A stretch of DNA of 64,000 nucleotides, from assembly GCA_030522375.1 (NCBI GenBank), contig CP130488.1, positions 620,001-684,000 of the forward strand, given 5' to 3'. Every line of letters starts with the position of its first letter. Positions within the stretch are counted from its first letter, which is position 1. Below are positions 9,456 through 17,530 of the stretch, one piece after another. Source of the stretch: Methanosuratincola petrocarbonis (GTDB lineage Archaea; Thermoproteota; Methanomethylicia; Methanomethylicales; Methanomethylicaceae). Under the pieces are notes generated by a model. The model had not been told where the DNA came from, did no database searches, and worked only from the letters and a program-made list of their open reading frames with translations. Both the position numbers and the translations under genes were made by a program.

Positions 9456-9608
9456 TTACTTTGAGGATGCCCTGAAGAAAGCCCCGCAGCTTGGGCACTT
9501 GTAAAGCCCGACAGTTACTGCCTTCTTGCCCTTTGGAGCAAGCGTCCATGTTTTTTCTGGTTTTGCGACCTCAGTTCCACATTTTGTGCACTTTGCCATT
9601 TTTACCAT
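9456..9608 (-). CDS. Small zinc-ribbon protein (47-50 residues)
   Basis: A short gene read directly from the minus strand. It encodes two zinc knuckles, KCTKCG near the N terminus and KCPSCGAFF near the C terminus, separated by a Lys-rich linker (APKGKKAVTVGLY). This layout fits a small zinc-ribbon protein that binds nucleic acid or a larger complex; the exact family is not recognised. Two in-frame ATGs exist (9608 and 9599); a TATA-like CTTTTAAG lies at about 9638-9645 on the opposite orientation, consistent with a leaderless start near 9608. Convergent with the aminotransferase gene, with an AT-rich gap between them. Confidence 0.75.
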   Translation of the reverse strand: MVKMAKCTKCGTEVAKPEKTWTLAPKGKKAVTVGLYKCPSCGAFFRASSK

Positions 9609-9867
9609 CTCTGGGGTTATCATTAACCTTCCTTTGAGCTTAAAAGGTTTACCAATGCTTTTGCGGAACGATCACCCATCATTTCCAGCTCACATGTAAT
9701 GACAGTTCCTCCACGCGCCACAGAGAATTTTGTTTACCCGTTTACTTTTGCATAAAGAAGCTAGAGGGTAAATTCAAAAAATTGCACAATTTCATGATCT
9801 CGTTTTGCCCCCCGAAAAGAAGGGTTATAATGTGCGTGCATACGATCAGAAATCAGATCTGATCCCT

Positions 9868-10236
9868 ATGCCTACCTCATTCGTTCTGGACTCGAACGTG
9901 TGCAACCACAAGAGCAGGGTCGTTGCCACATTCGGGGGCGGGTCGATCTCGTTCGTGGTCGAGTCGTCCTGCCCTCTTGTCAACGAGTTCGGCAGGTCTC
10001 TGTCCTCGTCGCCCCTGAAGGTGAGGGAGATCACGAGGAGGATCTGCGAGAACCCGATCTACATCAAGGCAACCGAGAACAACGTCCACCCGAACTGCGT
10101 CGTGCCCTGCGGCGTGGCGATGTGCGGGTGGGCAGAAGCCGGCTTGGTCTCAAAGACGCTCTTGGAACGGTTCCCTTCGCAGTGCGTGACATATGAAAGA
10201 GGCGGAGGGAGGGAGATCGACCTCAATAAGTCTTGA
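9868..10236 (+). CDS. Conserved Cys-rich protein of unknown function (DUF6951-like)
   Basis: 122 residues from the ATG at 9868. It contains seven cysteines in a recognisable order: FVLDSNVC, ESSCPLV, RRICENPIYIKA and NCVVPCGVAMCGWAEA. This resembles a small family I associate with methanogens and other anaerobes, possibly metal- or cofactor-binding; I do not know a function. A TATA-like GGTTATAAT lies near 9822-9832, so the longer open frame beginning at a TTG (9805) is not used. Its 3' end overlaps the convergent ACT-domain gene by 14 bases. Confidence 0.65.
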   Translation: MPTSFVLDSNVCNHKSRVVATFGGGSISFVVESSCPLVNEFGRSLSSSPLKVREITRRICENPIYIKATENNVHPNCVVPCGVAMCGWAEAGLVSKTLLERFPSQCVTYERGGGREIDLNKS

Positions 10237-10600
10237 TCCCCGCCTCCGAGAGCGCCTTCTTGGCTTTCGGCTCGTCGTCGACCTTGATCACAATCCTGCC
10301 CATGTCCATGGTGTATGCGTAGTCGATATTGATCCCTCTCTCGCCGAGGACCTTGACCGCGCTGTGGAGATCCCCCATGCCTATTATGAGCACCTCAACC
10401 AGGTTCACCGCAGTGTTGGCGTTCCTCAGCGCCTCTGCAGCCTTCTCCGGGGCATCAAGTATGCACCTCACGATGCCGTAATTCCCCGCCTCCGCTATGC
10501 CCATTGCGAGGACCCTTATCTGGTTCCTCTCAAAGAGGTCGATCACGCTCGAGAGCCTCCCGGGCTTGTTCTCGAGGAAGATGCTGAACTGCTTGGCCAT
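10223..10600 (-). CDS. Tandem ACT-domain protein, partner of phenylacetate-CoA ligase
   Basis: 125 residues forming two ACT domains. The first opens with FSIFLENKPGRLSSVIDLF (residues 5-23), the typical beta-alpha turn with Gly for ligand binding; the second covers residues 70-125 (VLGERGINIDYAYTMDMGRI). This matches COG4747 small-molecule-binding proteins that are found next to paaK genes in many archaea. It starts 11 bases after the ligase stop and must be co-transcribed. It likely senses an amino acid or aryl acid, perhaps tuning aryl-CoA ligase activity (inference). Confidence 0.85.
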   Translation of the reverse strand: MAKQFSIFLENKPGRLSSVIDLFERNQIRVLAMGIAEAGNYGIVRCILDAPEKAAEALRNANTAVNLVEVLIIGMGDLHSAVKVLGERGINIDYAYTMDMGRIVIKVDDEPKAKKALSEAGIKTY

Positions 10601-10611
10601 CAGAAACCCCC

Positions 10612-11904
10612 CTAGATCCTCCTTAGGTCTATTATCCTTTGAGCCTTTCCTTCGCTCCTCGGGAGAGTCCTCGGCTCGGTGAGCTCGACCGCCGCGCTTA
10701 TGCTCAGGACGTCCCTGAGCTCCTCCTCAAGGCGCTTCTGGAGGTCGACTATCTCTGTCAGCCTGTCGCTCTTGAAGTCCTCTGACACTTCCACCTTCAC
10801 GAGCAGGCGGTCCAGCGGCCCGTCCCTGTCGACGACGAGCTGGTAGAACGGGGTGAGCCCCTCAAAGCCCGATATGACCTCTTCGATCTGGCTCGGGAAG
10901 ACGCAAATGCCCCTTATCTTCAGCATGTCGTCGGTCCTGCCCAGTATCTTCTTTATCCTCGCATGCGCCATGCCGCACTCGCATACCTCGTCGTCGAGTA
11001 TCGTTATGTCGCGCGTCCTGTACCTGAGGAGCGGCATCCCCTCCTTCTCGAGCGTCGTGACTGCCATCTCGCCCTTCTCCCCTGGCTCGAGCACTTCGCC
11101 CGTGTTGGGATCGATTATCTCCACGAAGTAGTGGTCCTCCCAGACGTGCAGTCCGTCCTTCTTCCTGCACTCTATAGCCACTCCTGGGCCGTTGAGCTCT
11201 GACATCCCGTAAATGTCGTGCGCGGACTGCATGAACTCCTCCTCCAGGACCTTCCGGGTGCTCTCCGACCACGGCTCCGCCCCCAACACTCCGACCCTCA
11301 GCCGGAGGTCCTTCTTCGGGTCAATGCCCTCCTCCTTCGCGCTCTCCGAGAGGAAGAGTGCATACGACGGAGTGCAAGCGAGCACTGTCGTGCCCAGGTC
11401 TTTCATCAGCTTGAGTTGCCTCTTGGTGTTGCCCGTGCTAGCGGGTATCACCTTGGCGCCCAGCCGCTCAGCCCCATAGTGGAGGCCGAGCCCGCCGGTG
11501 AAGAGGCCGTACCCGTAGGCAACCTGCACAACGTCGTCGCTCGTGACCCCGCAGACCTCGAGGCACCTCTTGTTGAGCTCAGCCCATGCGTCTATGTCCC
11601 TCTTGGTGTATGCCACCACTGTCGGGTTCCCTGTGGTGCCTGAAGACGCGTGCATCCTCACGATCTTGGACTTGTCGACGGATATCAGCCCGAGCGGATA
11701 GTTGTCGCGCAGGTCGGTCTTCGTCGTGAACGGGACCTTCCTGATGTCCTCAGGCCGGAAGTTCGCGATGTCGATCCCAGCCTCCTTCAGCCTCCGCCTG
11801 TAGAATGGCGAGTTCTCATAGACCCTGGTGACGACTTCCTTAAGCTTCTTGGCTTGCGCTTCCCTGATCTCTTTTTTCCCCATCGAATACGCTTGGATGG
11901 ACAT
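10612..11904 (-). CDS. paaK: Phenylacetate-CoA ligase family protein
   Basis: 430 residues of the ANL adenylating superfamily, close to PaaK. Visible are the P-loop-like ASSGTTGNPTVVAYT near residue 88, YGYGLFTGGLG, GAEPWSESTR, the A5-like DIYGMSELNGPG, and the hinge/C-terminal ILGRTDDMLKIRG near 330. It activates phenylacetate or related aryl acids to CoA thioesters. In peptide-fermenting archaea such enzymes act with indolepyruvate ferredoxin oxidoreductase to recover ATP from aromatic amino acids; no ior genes are in this window. ATG at 11904; divergent from the radical SAM gene. Confidence 0.92.
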   Translation of the reverse strand: MSIQAYSMGKKEIREAQAKKLKEVVTRVYENSPFYRRRLKEAGIDIANFRPEDIRKVPFTTKTDLRDNYPLGLISVDKSKIVRMHASSGTTGNPTVVAYTKRDIDAWAELNKRCLEVCGVTSDDVVQVAYGYGLFTGGLGLHYGAERLGAKVIPASTGNTKRQLKLMKDLGTTVLACTPSYALFLSESAKEEGIDPKKDLRLRVGVLGAEPWSESTRKVLEEEFMQSAHDIYGMSELNGPGVAIECRKKDGLHVWEDHYFVEIIDPNTGEVLEPGEKGEMAVTTLEKEGMPLLRYRTRDITILDDEVCECGMAHARIKKILGRTDDMLKIRGICVFPSQIEEVISGFEGLTPFYQLVVDRDGPLDRLLVKVEVSEDFKSDRLTEIVDLQKRLEEELRDVLSISAAVELTEPRTLPRSEGKAQRIIDLRRI

Positions 11905-12023
11905 ACTGGTCAGCGGAAATTATGGCGGGTGCATTAATTTTATTCCTTTTGGCTAAGAATTCTCGACCACCGCCTGCCATACCTTAAAATGCCATGCTGT
12001 TCTAGAGGATCAGGGGGGTTTGA

Positions 12024-13397
12024 TTGAAGGTCGCCCTCGTCAATCCTCCTGCGCACCAGAGTTTCGAGATCCAGTCGGCTTTGGGGCTGAACGCGCCGCC
12101 CCTGGGGCTGGCTTACATCGGCGCCGTGCTTGAGAGGGACGGCTATGATGTGACCATCATTGATGCTCCAATATCATGCGAGTCACAGGATGGCGTGATT
12201 AAAAAGTTACAGTCGATGGAGCCAGATGTGATAGGGGTCACATCAACAACTCCAAACATAGGCGATGCTGTGAGTTTAATCACAAAAATTAAACAAAAGA
12301 TGCCGAGCACAGTTACAGTGTTGGGAGGCTGTCACATCACGTTCCTGCCCGAGGAGACTATGGGCGCGTGCCCTGCGATCGATGTCGGGGTGATCGGCGA
12401 AGGGGAAGCCACGATGCTGGAGCTCGTCCGCTCTATCGAGGATGGAAGACCACTGGATGCGGTTGACGGGATCGCAATCAGGGACGGGGGGAAGATCCGG
12501 AAGACCCGCCCGCGCCGCCTGATCGAGGACCTTGACGAGCTCCCGTTCCCCGCGAGGCACTTGCTGCCGATGGAGAGGTACACCGCGCTCGGGGAGAGGG
12601 CGCCCATAGGGAATGTGATCACAAGCAGAGGTTGCCCCTTCCGGTGCATATTCTGCGCTTCGTCCAGGCTCTACGGCAACACATTCCGCGCGAGGAGCCC
12701 GGAGAATGTGGTCGATGAGGTCAGCGAATTGGCGGACAAGTACCGGATAAATTTCATTGAGTTTGTAGACGACACATTCACGATAAACAAAAAACGGTCT
12801 TTCAGGTTGGCGGAGCTGCTCAGGAAACTCGACATCTCCTGGGCATTCGGCTCCAGGGTTGACACCGTATCGAGCGAACTCCTCCAGGCGTTCAGGCGTG
12901 CCGGGGCGCTGATGTTCTACATGGGGATCGAGTCCGCCTCGGAGAGGGTCCTGCGCTTCCTGAAGAAGGGCATAACTCTGGATCAGATCAGGTCGGCGAT
13001 CTCCTCGGCCAAGAAAGCGGGGCTGGAGACCACAGGCTCGTTCATAATCGGGACCCCTGGCGAGAGCAAGGAGGAGGCAATGGAGACCATAAGGTTCGCG
13101 GTCAGATCGGGGATCGACTATGCACAGTTCACGGCGATGACACCGTACCCCGGCACCGAGGTTTACGACTATGCCAAAGCGAACAGGCTCCTTGAGACCG
13201 AAGACTGGTCAAAATACACCACAATCAAGCCGGTCATGCGGACTTTCGAGATGACTGCTGAGGAGATCCGATCGCTCGTCTCGATGGCTTACAGGAAATT
13301 CTACCTGCGGCCGAAGTTCTTGGTCATGCAGATCGCCAGGAGGCGGATCCTTATGCTGAAGCCGATCCTGAAGCGGTACCTGGCGAAGAGGAGTTGA
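12024..13397 (+). CDS. B12-binding radical SAM protein
   Basis: 457 residues. Residues 1-150 form a cobalamin-binding Rossmann-like domain (VALVNPPAHQ, GLNAPPLGLAYIGAVLE, VLGGCHITFLPEE). The radical SAM core begins at ITSRGCPFRCIFCASS near residue 200 with the CxxxCxxC iron-sulfur motif, followed by FVDDTFTINKKR and the MGIESASERVLRFLKKG strand. The substrate is unknown; relatives carry out methylations or ring rearrangements. The start is TTG at 12024 behind a GGGGGGTTTGA stretch. Divergent from paaK; no modification target gene is obvious nearby. Confidence 0.85.
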   Translation: MKVALVNPPAHQSFEIQSALGLNAPPLGLAYIGAVLERDGYDVTIIDAPISCESQDGVIKKLQSMEPDVIGVTSTTPNIGDAVSLITKIKQKMPSTVTVLGGCHITFLPEETMGACPAIDVGVIGEGEATMLELVRSIEDGRPLDAVDGIAIRDGGKIRKTRPRRLIEDLDELPFPARHLLPMERYTALGERAPIGNVITSRGCPFRCIFCASSRLYGNTFRARSPENVVDEVSELADKYRINFIEFVDDTFTINKKRSFRLAELLRKLDISWAFGSRVDTVSSELLQAFRRAGALMFYMGIESASERVLRFLKKGITLDQIRSAISSAKKAGLETTGSFIIGTPGESKEEAMETIRFAVRSGIDYAQFTAMTPYPGTEVYDYAKANRLLETEDWSKYTTIKPVMRTFEMTAEEIRSLVSMAYRKFYLRPKFLVMQIARRRILMLKPILKRYLAKRS

Positions 13398-13444
13398 GGA
13401 ACAATACGACGGAAAGCCGGGCGGGCAGCCCAGGATCCATCCCA

Positions 13445-13990
13445 TCATCCGCCAATCGACTTGATCAGCTCTTCCTTAAGGCTCCTCTGCAGAATCTGCT
13501 GGTAGGCGCTGACCACCTTTGGGGACTTCTGACCCAGTAGCTTCCTGCAGATCGAGGGATCCCGCACAGTCTCCAGCAACCGGATCGCGAAGGCATGCCT
13601 CCAGCTAGCGACCCTGATCCTCCTCCCGAGGATCATCTCTGTGTACTTGTGGTTTATGTTGAGGGCTTGCCGGCGGCTCAGCCCGAAGATCCTTTCCTCG
13701 GATTTCTTGTCCTTTGCATAGTCCTTGAGGTAGGGCAGTATCGAGGGCATCACCAGGACCTCGCGCGCCTCCTCCCCTGACCCGACACGGACTATCCCTT
13801 GCTGGAAATCGACGTCCCCTTTCCTCATCGAGAGCAGCTCGGACGTTTTCATCCCTGTAGTCGGGTAGAGGCTCATCAGGACGAAGTCCCTGAGGCTTAT
13901 CTCCCTCTTCCTGTACAGCGCCCTTATCCTGTCCAGGAACTCGCCAACTTCCGACCATGTCGGGACATCGTCAAGTTTCAGCTTTGCCAT
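13445..13990 (-). CDS. Minimal tyrosine-recombinase-like protein with degenerate active site
   Basis: 181 residues comprising only the catalytic-domain fold of tyrosine recombinases, without the N-terminal core-binding domain. Compared with its upstream paralogue, catalytic positions are changed: Arg I is Lys48 (TTGMKTSELL), the His of HxxR is Ala128 (RVASWRHAFAIR), and the later His is Gln154 (LLGQKSPKVV), while Arg131 and Tyr163 remain. It is therefore probably inactive or atypical in strand transfer, perhaps an accessory subunit. It begins 20 bases after the stop of the paralogue and is in the same operon. Confidence 0.8.
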   Translation of the reverse strand: MAKLKLDDVPTWSEVGEFLDRIRALYRKREISLRDFVLMSLYPTTGMKTSELLSMRKGDVDFQQGIVRVGSGEEAREVLVMPSILPYLKDYAKDKKSEERIFGLSRRQALNINHKYTEMILGRRIRVASWRHAFAIRLLETVRDPSICRKLLGQKSPKVVSAYQQILQRSLKEELIKSIGG

Positions 13991-14010
13991 TTTTGATTAC
14001 CGTCATATCT

Positions 14011-14574
14011 TTAGTTTATCTTTATCGCGTCCGAAACCTCTTTCATCCTGTCGCTTATCGTGAAGTCCAGGTAGATCTTCACGGTCTCCAGCCTCGAGTG
14101 CCCGATCAGCCTCCTGCAGAGCTCGATGTCCCTGGTCTTCTCGAGGATCCGTATTGCGTAGGCGTGGCGGAGTGCATGGCTCCTGATTCGCCTGCCCAAA
14201 AACCGCTGGGTGTACCTGTGGGTTATATTGAGCACTTGGCGCCTGCTCAGGTCGAAAACCCTATCGCCCTGGATCTGCTTGAGGTACTCCTTGACGAAAG
14301 CCTTCAGGTCCTGGCTGAGGATGGTCTGCCTTGCGAACTCGTCCTTCTTCTTCAGCTGGGTTATTGTGATGATGTTGGTCTCAAAGTCGAAGTCGGACTT
14401 CTTGAGGAGCAGGAGCTCAGAAGTCCTAATCCCGGTCGTGGCGAGCAGCCCTATGACGCAGAGGTCCCTGAGCGGAGCTTCGCCCTGCCTGTAAGCCTTG
14501 ATCATCGAGCTGACGAGGAGCTCCACTTCTCTCCACGATGGGACGTCCCTCAGCTCCAGCCTCTGCTTGGGCAC
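14011..14574 (-). CDS. Minimal tyrosine recombinase (catalytic domain only)
   Basis: 187 residues from the GTG at 14574, chosen because AGGGGG precedes it, a TATA-like TTTTATAC lies upstream near 14610, and the resulting length and N terminus (VPKQRLELRDVPSW) match the downstream paralogue. Catalytic residues are all present: Arg50 (TTGIRTSELL), Lys in the beta-turn (QLKKKDEF), His133 and Arg136 (HALRHAYAIR), His159 (LIGHSRLE) and Tyr168 (KIYLDF). The N-terminal SAM-like DNA-clamp domain of XerC/XerA is absent. No att site or other phage gene is seen around, so it looks like a resident chromosomal gene. Confidence 0.85.
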   Translation of the reverse strand: MPKQRLELRDVPSWREVELLVSSMIKAYRQGEAPLRDLCVIGLLATTGIRTSELLLLKKSDFDFETNIITITQLKKKDEFARQTILSQDLKAFVKEYLKQIQGDRVFDLSRRQVLNITHRYTQRFLGRRIRSHALRHAYAIRILEKTRDIELCRRLIGHSRLETVKIYLDFTISDRMKEVSDAIKIN

Positions 14575-14624
14575 TCGTTTCCCCCTTTTCCCTACTATGT
14601 CGGCTTGGAGGGTATAAAATCTTT

Positions 14625-15182
14625 TCAAAGGTCCACGACGGCATCGAACAGGCCGATCAGCTCCCCAAGCAGGAGCCGCTCCCTCTCGCTTATCCCTGAA
14701 CCCTTGTCGTCGAAGAAATCCCCCCAGTAGGCAGTCCCCACGAAGGTCTCCGCCAGGGCTATGGCTTCCCTGAGCAGCTCTGCCCTTCCGCACTGGAGGT
14801 AGATCGTCAAGTCATTCACAAAAAGCACCGGGGTGGGGGATGCGATGTACTGGGCTAAGCACTGCTCGATCGCGCAGGCGTTCAGCTTGGCCAGCCTCAC
14901 GACTTCTTCTGCGGTAGTCCCCTCAAGGCGGGGAGCAAATACATGCGTTGGTTCGAGGTGCCGCACCTTTTCTGGAGCGGGGACGACAAGCCGCCCGCCG
15001 ACCTTCCTTCCCCCCACGGAAATCTCTCCCGGGGCCATGTCGATGACTGTTATTGAGCCCGCCCCTTCTGAATCGGTGGCCTCAGCCAGGAGGCGGCTGA
15101 GCAGGCTGGTCTTCCCCCTCCCGACGTCCCCGCGTATCAGCGCCTTCTTGCCCTTGATCGCCGAATAGCTAATCCCCTTCAA
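14625..15182 (-). CDS. P-loop NTPase of unknown function, translationally coupled to thiW
   Basis: 185 residues. Walker A GDVGRGKTSLLSRLL is at residues 18-32 and a Walker B-like PVLFVNDLTIYL near 119; there is no ABC signature (LSGGQ) or Q-loop, so it is not an ECF ATPase. The TTG start at 15182 lies inside the last codons of thiW (14-base overlap) with GGAGG upstream, indicating translational coupling. Being downstream of a TPP riboswitch and thiW implies a thiamine-linked role, such as energising or processing imported thiamine precursor. I do not recognise a named family. Confidence 0.75.
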   Translation of the reverse strand: MKGISYSAIKGKKALIRGDVGRGKTSLLSRLLAEATDSEGAGSITVIDMAPGEISVGGRKVGGRLVVPAPEKVRHLEPTHVFAPRLEGTTAEEVVRLAKLNACAIEQCLAQYIASPTPVLFVNDLTIYLQCGRAELLREAIALAETFVGTAYWGDFFDDKGSGISERERLLLGELIGLFDAVVDL

Positions 15183-15687
15183 TTACGCGCCTCCTCTTCA
15201 GAGCCAGGACTACGAGATAGCCCATGACTGCCCCGGGGACGCTGCTCATGAGGAAAAAGATCGTGAACAGCTGCCACTGGGCAGTTAGCCCGAGGAAGGG
15301 CTGCAATTGCGCTGCACCGATGGCTGGTGCGACAAAGAATGCGCTGATCAGTGCCCCGAGGGTCGTCCCCAAGGGTTCCGTAAGGCCGGCAGCTTCTTTC
15401 CGCACCAAATACTTGTAGGCTATGCCGACCACCAATGCGCCAGGAATCCCCCCTGGCAGGGCGAAAAAAGTCCCGGTCCCAATCCCTATCCTGATCATGC
15501 CGATCAGCCCTGCCACGACGCCCGCGTTCAGCGGTCCGAGCAAAATCCCCGCGACCACATTTATCATATGCTGGAAGGGGAAGACTTTTGTCGGCCCCAC
15601 GGGGAATGCGCCAGGAAAAACCGATAACGAAACGCCTAATGCGACAAGTATCGATGAAAGCACTAACCGGTACGTGGGCGTTTTCAA
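15169..15687 (-). CDS. thiW: ThiW-type thiamine-precursor transporter (ECF S-component-like)
   Basis: About 173 residues with five or six membrane segments. The ThiW hallmark is clear: GPTKVFPFQHMINVVAGILL followed by RIGIGTGTFFALPGGIPGA. ThiW imports the hydroxyethylthiazole or related thiamine moieties. The TPP riboswitch directly upstream supports this. The start is uncertain: TTG at 15687 (just before KTPTYRLVLSS) fits family length, but the frame is open up to a GTG at 15747 that overlaps the riboswitch. The 3' end overlaps the P-loop gene by 14 bases. Confidence 0.85.
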   Translation of the reverse strand: MKTPTYRLVLSSILVALGVSLSVFPGAFPVGPTKVFPFQHMINVVAGILLGPLNAGVVAGLIGMIRIGIGTGTFFALPGGIPGALVVGIAYKYLVRKEAAGLTEPLGTTLGALISAFFVAPAIGAAQLQPFLGLTAQWQLFTIFFLMSSVPGAVMGYLVVLALKRRRVIEGD

Positions 15688-15751
15688 ATGTATTATTTTT
15701 CTATTACTATAATTAGACCCATTCTCAATATTTTGCCTTTTTGACACCAAA

Positions 15752-15850
15752 CTACAGATCCCTCCGCTGGCATTGCCCAGATCAGGTTCAAAGGGTCGGC
15801 GACGGTTCCAGTCACCCTCTCAGCCCCTTTCCAGGAGCTCCCCTTTGCAA
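15752..15850 (-). promoter_or_regulatory. TPP riboswitch (THI element) upstream of thiW
   Basis: Read on the minus strand, the element has the diagnostic conserved blocks in order: GGGGAGC, GGCTGAGAGGG (pyrimidine-binding CUGAGA loop), then CCCTTTGAACCTGATCTGG, and GCAATGCCAGCGGAGGGA (pyrophosphate-binding arm and 3' P1). It ends just before the possible thiW start region, so ligand binding could mask the GGAGG at its 3' end and block translation. TPP riboswitches are common in bacteria but reported from few archaea. Confidence 0.93.
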
Positions 15851-16137
15851 TCCAAATTTCCCGTATGTTTATAAGTGTTCCTATTACCTGATTATAGGAA
15901 TTGCGGGCAAATTTTATTTTAGTAGTAAATATTTTTTAAATATGAAAATTCATTTTTTTAATTTAGGACCATTAACGAAATTATTTTAAGGTTTAAGAAC
16001 ACTTCACTTTAAAGGACATTTTTAAACTAGTTAGCGTCATGGCTTAATAAATCAACAAATATCAAAATTTTATTCAAAAATAAAAAATCATCGATATTTA
16101 AAAAGATAATTCAAAGAAATTAATTAAAATTGGAAAA

Positions 16138-16350
16138 TTGTGGTTCACCATCAGATTGCGCCTCCTGTGCGGAATCCAATATTTCCTGAATCCCAGAGAA
16201 TTCAGGCTGCTGGGGCTTGGGAGATCGGCAGGGGTGAGCGAGAATCTGAACCGCTCTGAAGGCACTCCCCGGGGCCTGAGGCGCTCGAAAGAAAGCAGGA
16301 CGGTGGTTTATCACCTGCGGCCGCCGTTTCTTATCATTTCCCAATCTCAC
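16138..16350. other. GC-rich patch in a long AT-rich intergenic region, possible structured RNA
   Basis: From 15851 to 16726 no convincing gene is seen. The flanks (15880-16135 and 16380-16560) are extremely AT-rich, while this 200-base patch is GC-rich and on the minus strand can fold GAGCG...CGCTC within GGGG...CCCC. No tRNA, SRP RNA or RNase P RNA signature was found. It may be a non-coding RNA gene or a decayed coding fragment; open frames across it do not look like protein. Confidence 0.3.
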
Positions 16351-16365
16351 CTAGAATGGGAAATG
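16335..16365. repeat. Inverted repeat CATTTCCCA / TGGGAAATG
   Basis: A perfect 9-base inverted repeat separated by 13 bases lies at the right edge of the GC-rich patch. Similar GGAAA/GGGAAAT strings recur at 16395-16430. It could be a terminator-like hairpin or an operator. Confidence 0.5.
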
Positions 16366-16726
16366 GTGCAAAGATGGGATCTGCAGAAATTTTTCCTTTT
16401 ATTTTCCTATTATGGAAATATTGGGAAATAAAGAGTAGCCCCGTTGGTTTTTGAGGCTCTAGAGGCGGCCTGCAGGCAGCCCAAAAATTTTTATGAAAAA
16501 TGAATTGCTAATTTTATGGAAAAATTGTATTAGTGGTAAAACTATTTTTTAGTTTGACTTTTTATTCCCCAAGACACTTCGTCGGCATCCTTGTAAATTA
16601 GTTTACTATGAACGCTAGAATCTAGATCCAAGTGAAAGAACTGTTGGTGTCAGATACCTTGAGATATTCGCTAAAAAACCATAAGTTATTATATGACAAA
16701 AACCACCATTAACACAGGCGAGTGCA

Positions 16727-17530
16727 ATGGTCTTGACTTTCCAAGCACTGGTTGCCGGATCGCAAGCCGGCAAGGTCAACGCCACGCTCCCTTGGCAAGT
16801 GGCATTCTATGAACCTGGCCCGCCGCCTGTCGCGGCAGATGTGCTTACCAGCGCCCGGAGGGGCGCATTCTACGAGGAGGTTGTAAAGCTTTCGGACATA
16901 AGGCAGAGGCTTGACGCTAGGGTTATACTCGTATCCCCCAGGAGGCGGATCGGGGTGAATGATGTGCGGCTGGCAACCTCTTTCGGGATATGCGTGGTCC
17001 TTGACGGCGACTCTGAGGGTCTGCGCATGGCTTCAAGCGGCGCTGATGTGGGAGAGGTCAACGCTCGCTTTGTTGAGGCCATCCTGAAAAACAAGAGCAG
17101 GAGGGTGGCTTCCGAATGCAGGTCTGCCATAGTCGAGCTGCTCCGGGAAAAGTGGTTAACCCCTGAAGAGCTGGTCTCTGCGCTCCACCTGTCCTTTGGT
17201 GCCAGGACGGTGACCTCCCAGCTCAGGTCCCTTGCGAGGGGGGGCACCGTGCGCCTGATAGGAAGGACTGCGAAAGGAGAGGGCGTGTATGGCCTGCCTG
17301 GAATCCAATACCCCGCGAGAGGCGATCTGTCAAGGCCGTCGAGGCTTAGATATTTGGAGGGGGCGGTGACTGCGATGCTGTCCTCCTGCGGCCGCCCGAT
17401 GACCTCGGCTGAGATGAGCGAAAGGCTCAACGCGAGCCAGCACCAGATCAGATCGGTGCTGAGAAAGTTGGCTAATGAGCGCAAAGCGGCGAGGACTGGC
17501 GATGGGTGGGTTTTTTCAGACAAAAAGTAA
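16727..17530 (+). CDS. Uncharacterised protein with two C-terminal winged-helix domains
   Basis: 267 residues. Residues 1-115 form an alpha/beta domain I do not recognise (VILVSPRRR, FGICVVLDGD). Residues 125-190 look like a winged helix (SAIVELLREKWLTPEELVSA ... VYGLPG), and 205-264 like a second (AEMSERLNASQHQIRSVLRK then a short wing ending DGWVFSDKK). It is probably a DNA-binding regulator with a sensor domain. A TATA-like TTATTATATG lies near 16684-16694. It starts with ATG at 16727, and stands alone after the long empty region. Confidence 0.65.
   Translation: MVLTFQALVAGSQAGKVNATLPWQVAFYEPGPPPVAADVLTSARRGAFYEEVVKLSDIRQRLDARVILVSPRRRIGVNDVRLATSFGICVVLDGDSEGLRMASSGADVGEVNARFVEAILKNKSRRVASECRSAIVELLREKWLTPEELVSALHLSFGARTVTSQLRSLARGGTVRLIGRTAKGEGVYGLPGIQYPARGDLSRPSRLRYLEGAVTAMLSSCGRPMTSAEMSERLNASQHQIRSVLRKLANERKAARTGDGWVFSDKK

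Noticed and set aside
13445..14574. Integrated virus or plasmid
   Set aside because: Recombinase genes are present but there is no tRNA target, direct-repeat att pair or structural/replication gene nearby.
15741..15989. Plus-strand 82-codon frame opposite the riboswitch
   Set aside because: It lies antisense to the conserved TPP element and runs into AT-rich noise.
16138..16431. Plus-strand 97-codon frame in the GC-rich patch
   Set aside because: Composition and residue pattern are not protein-like; RNA or remnant is more plausible.
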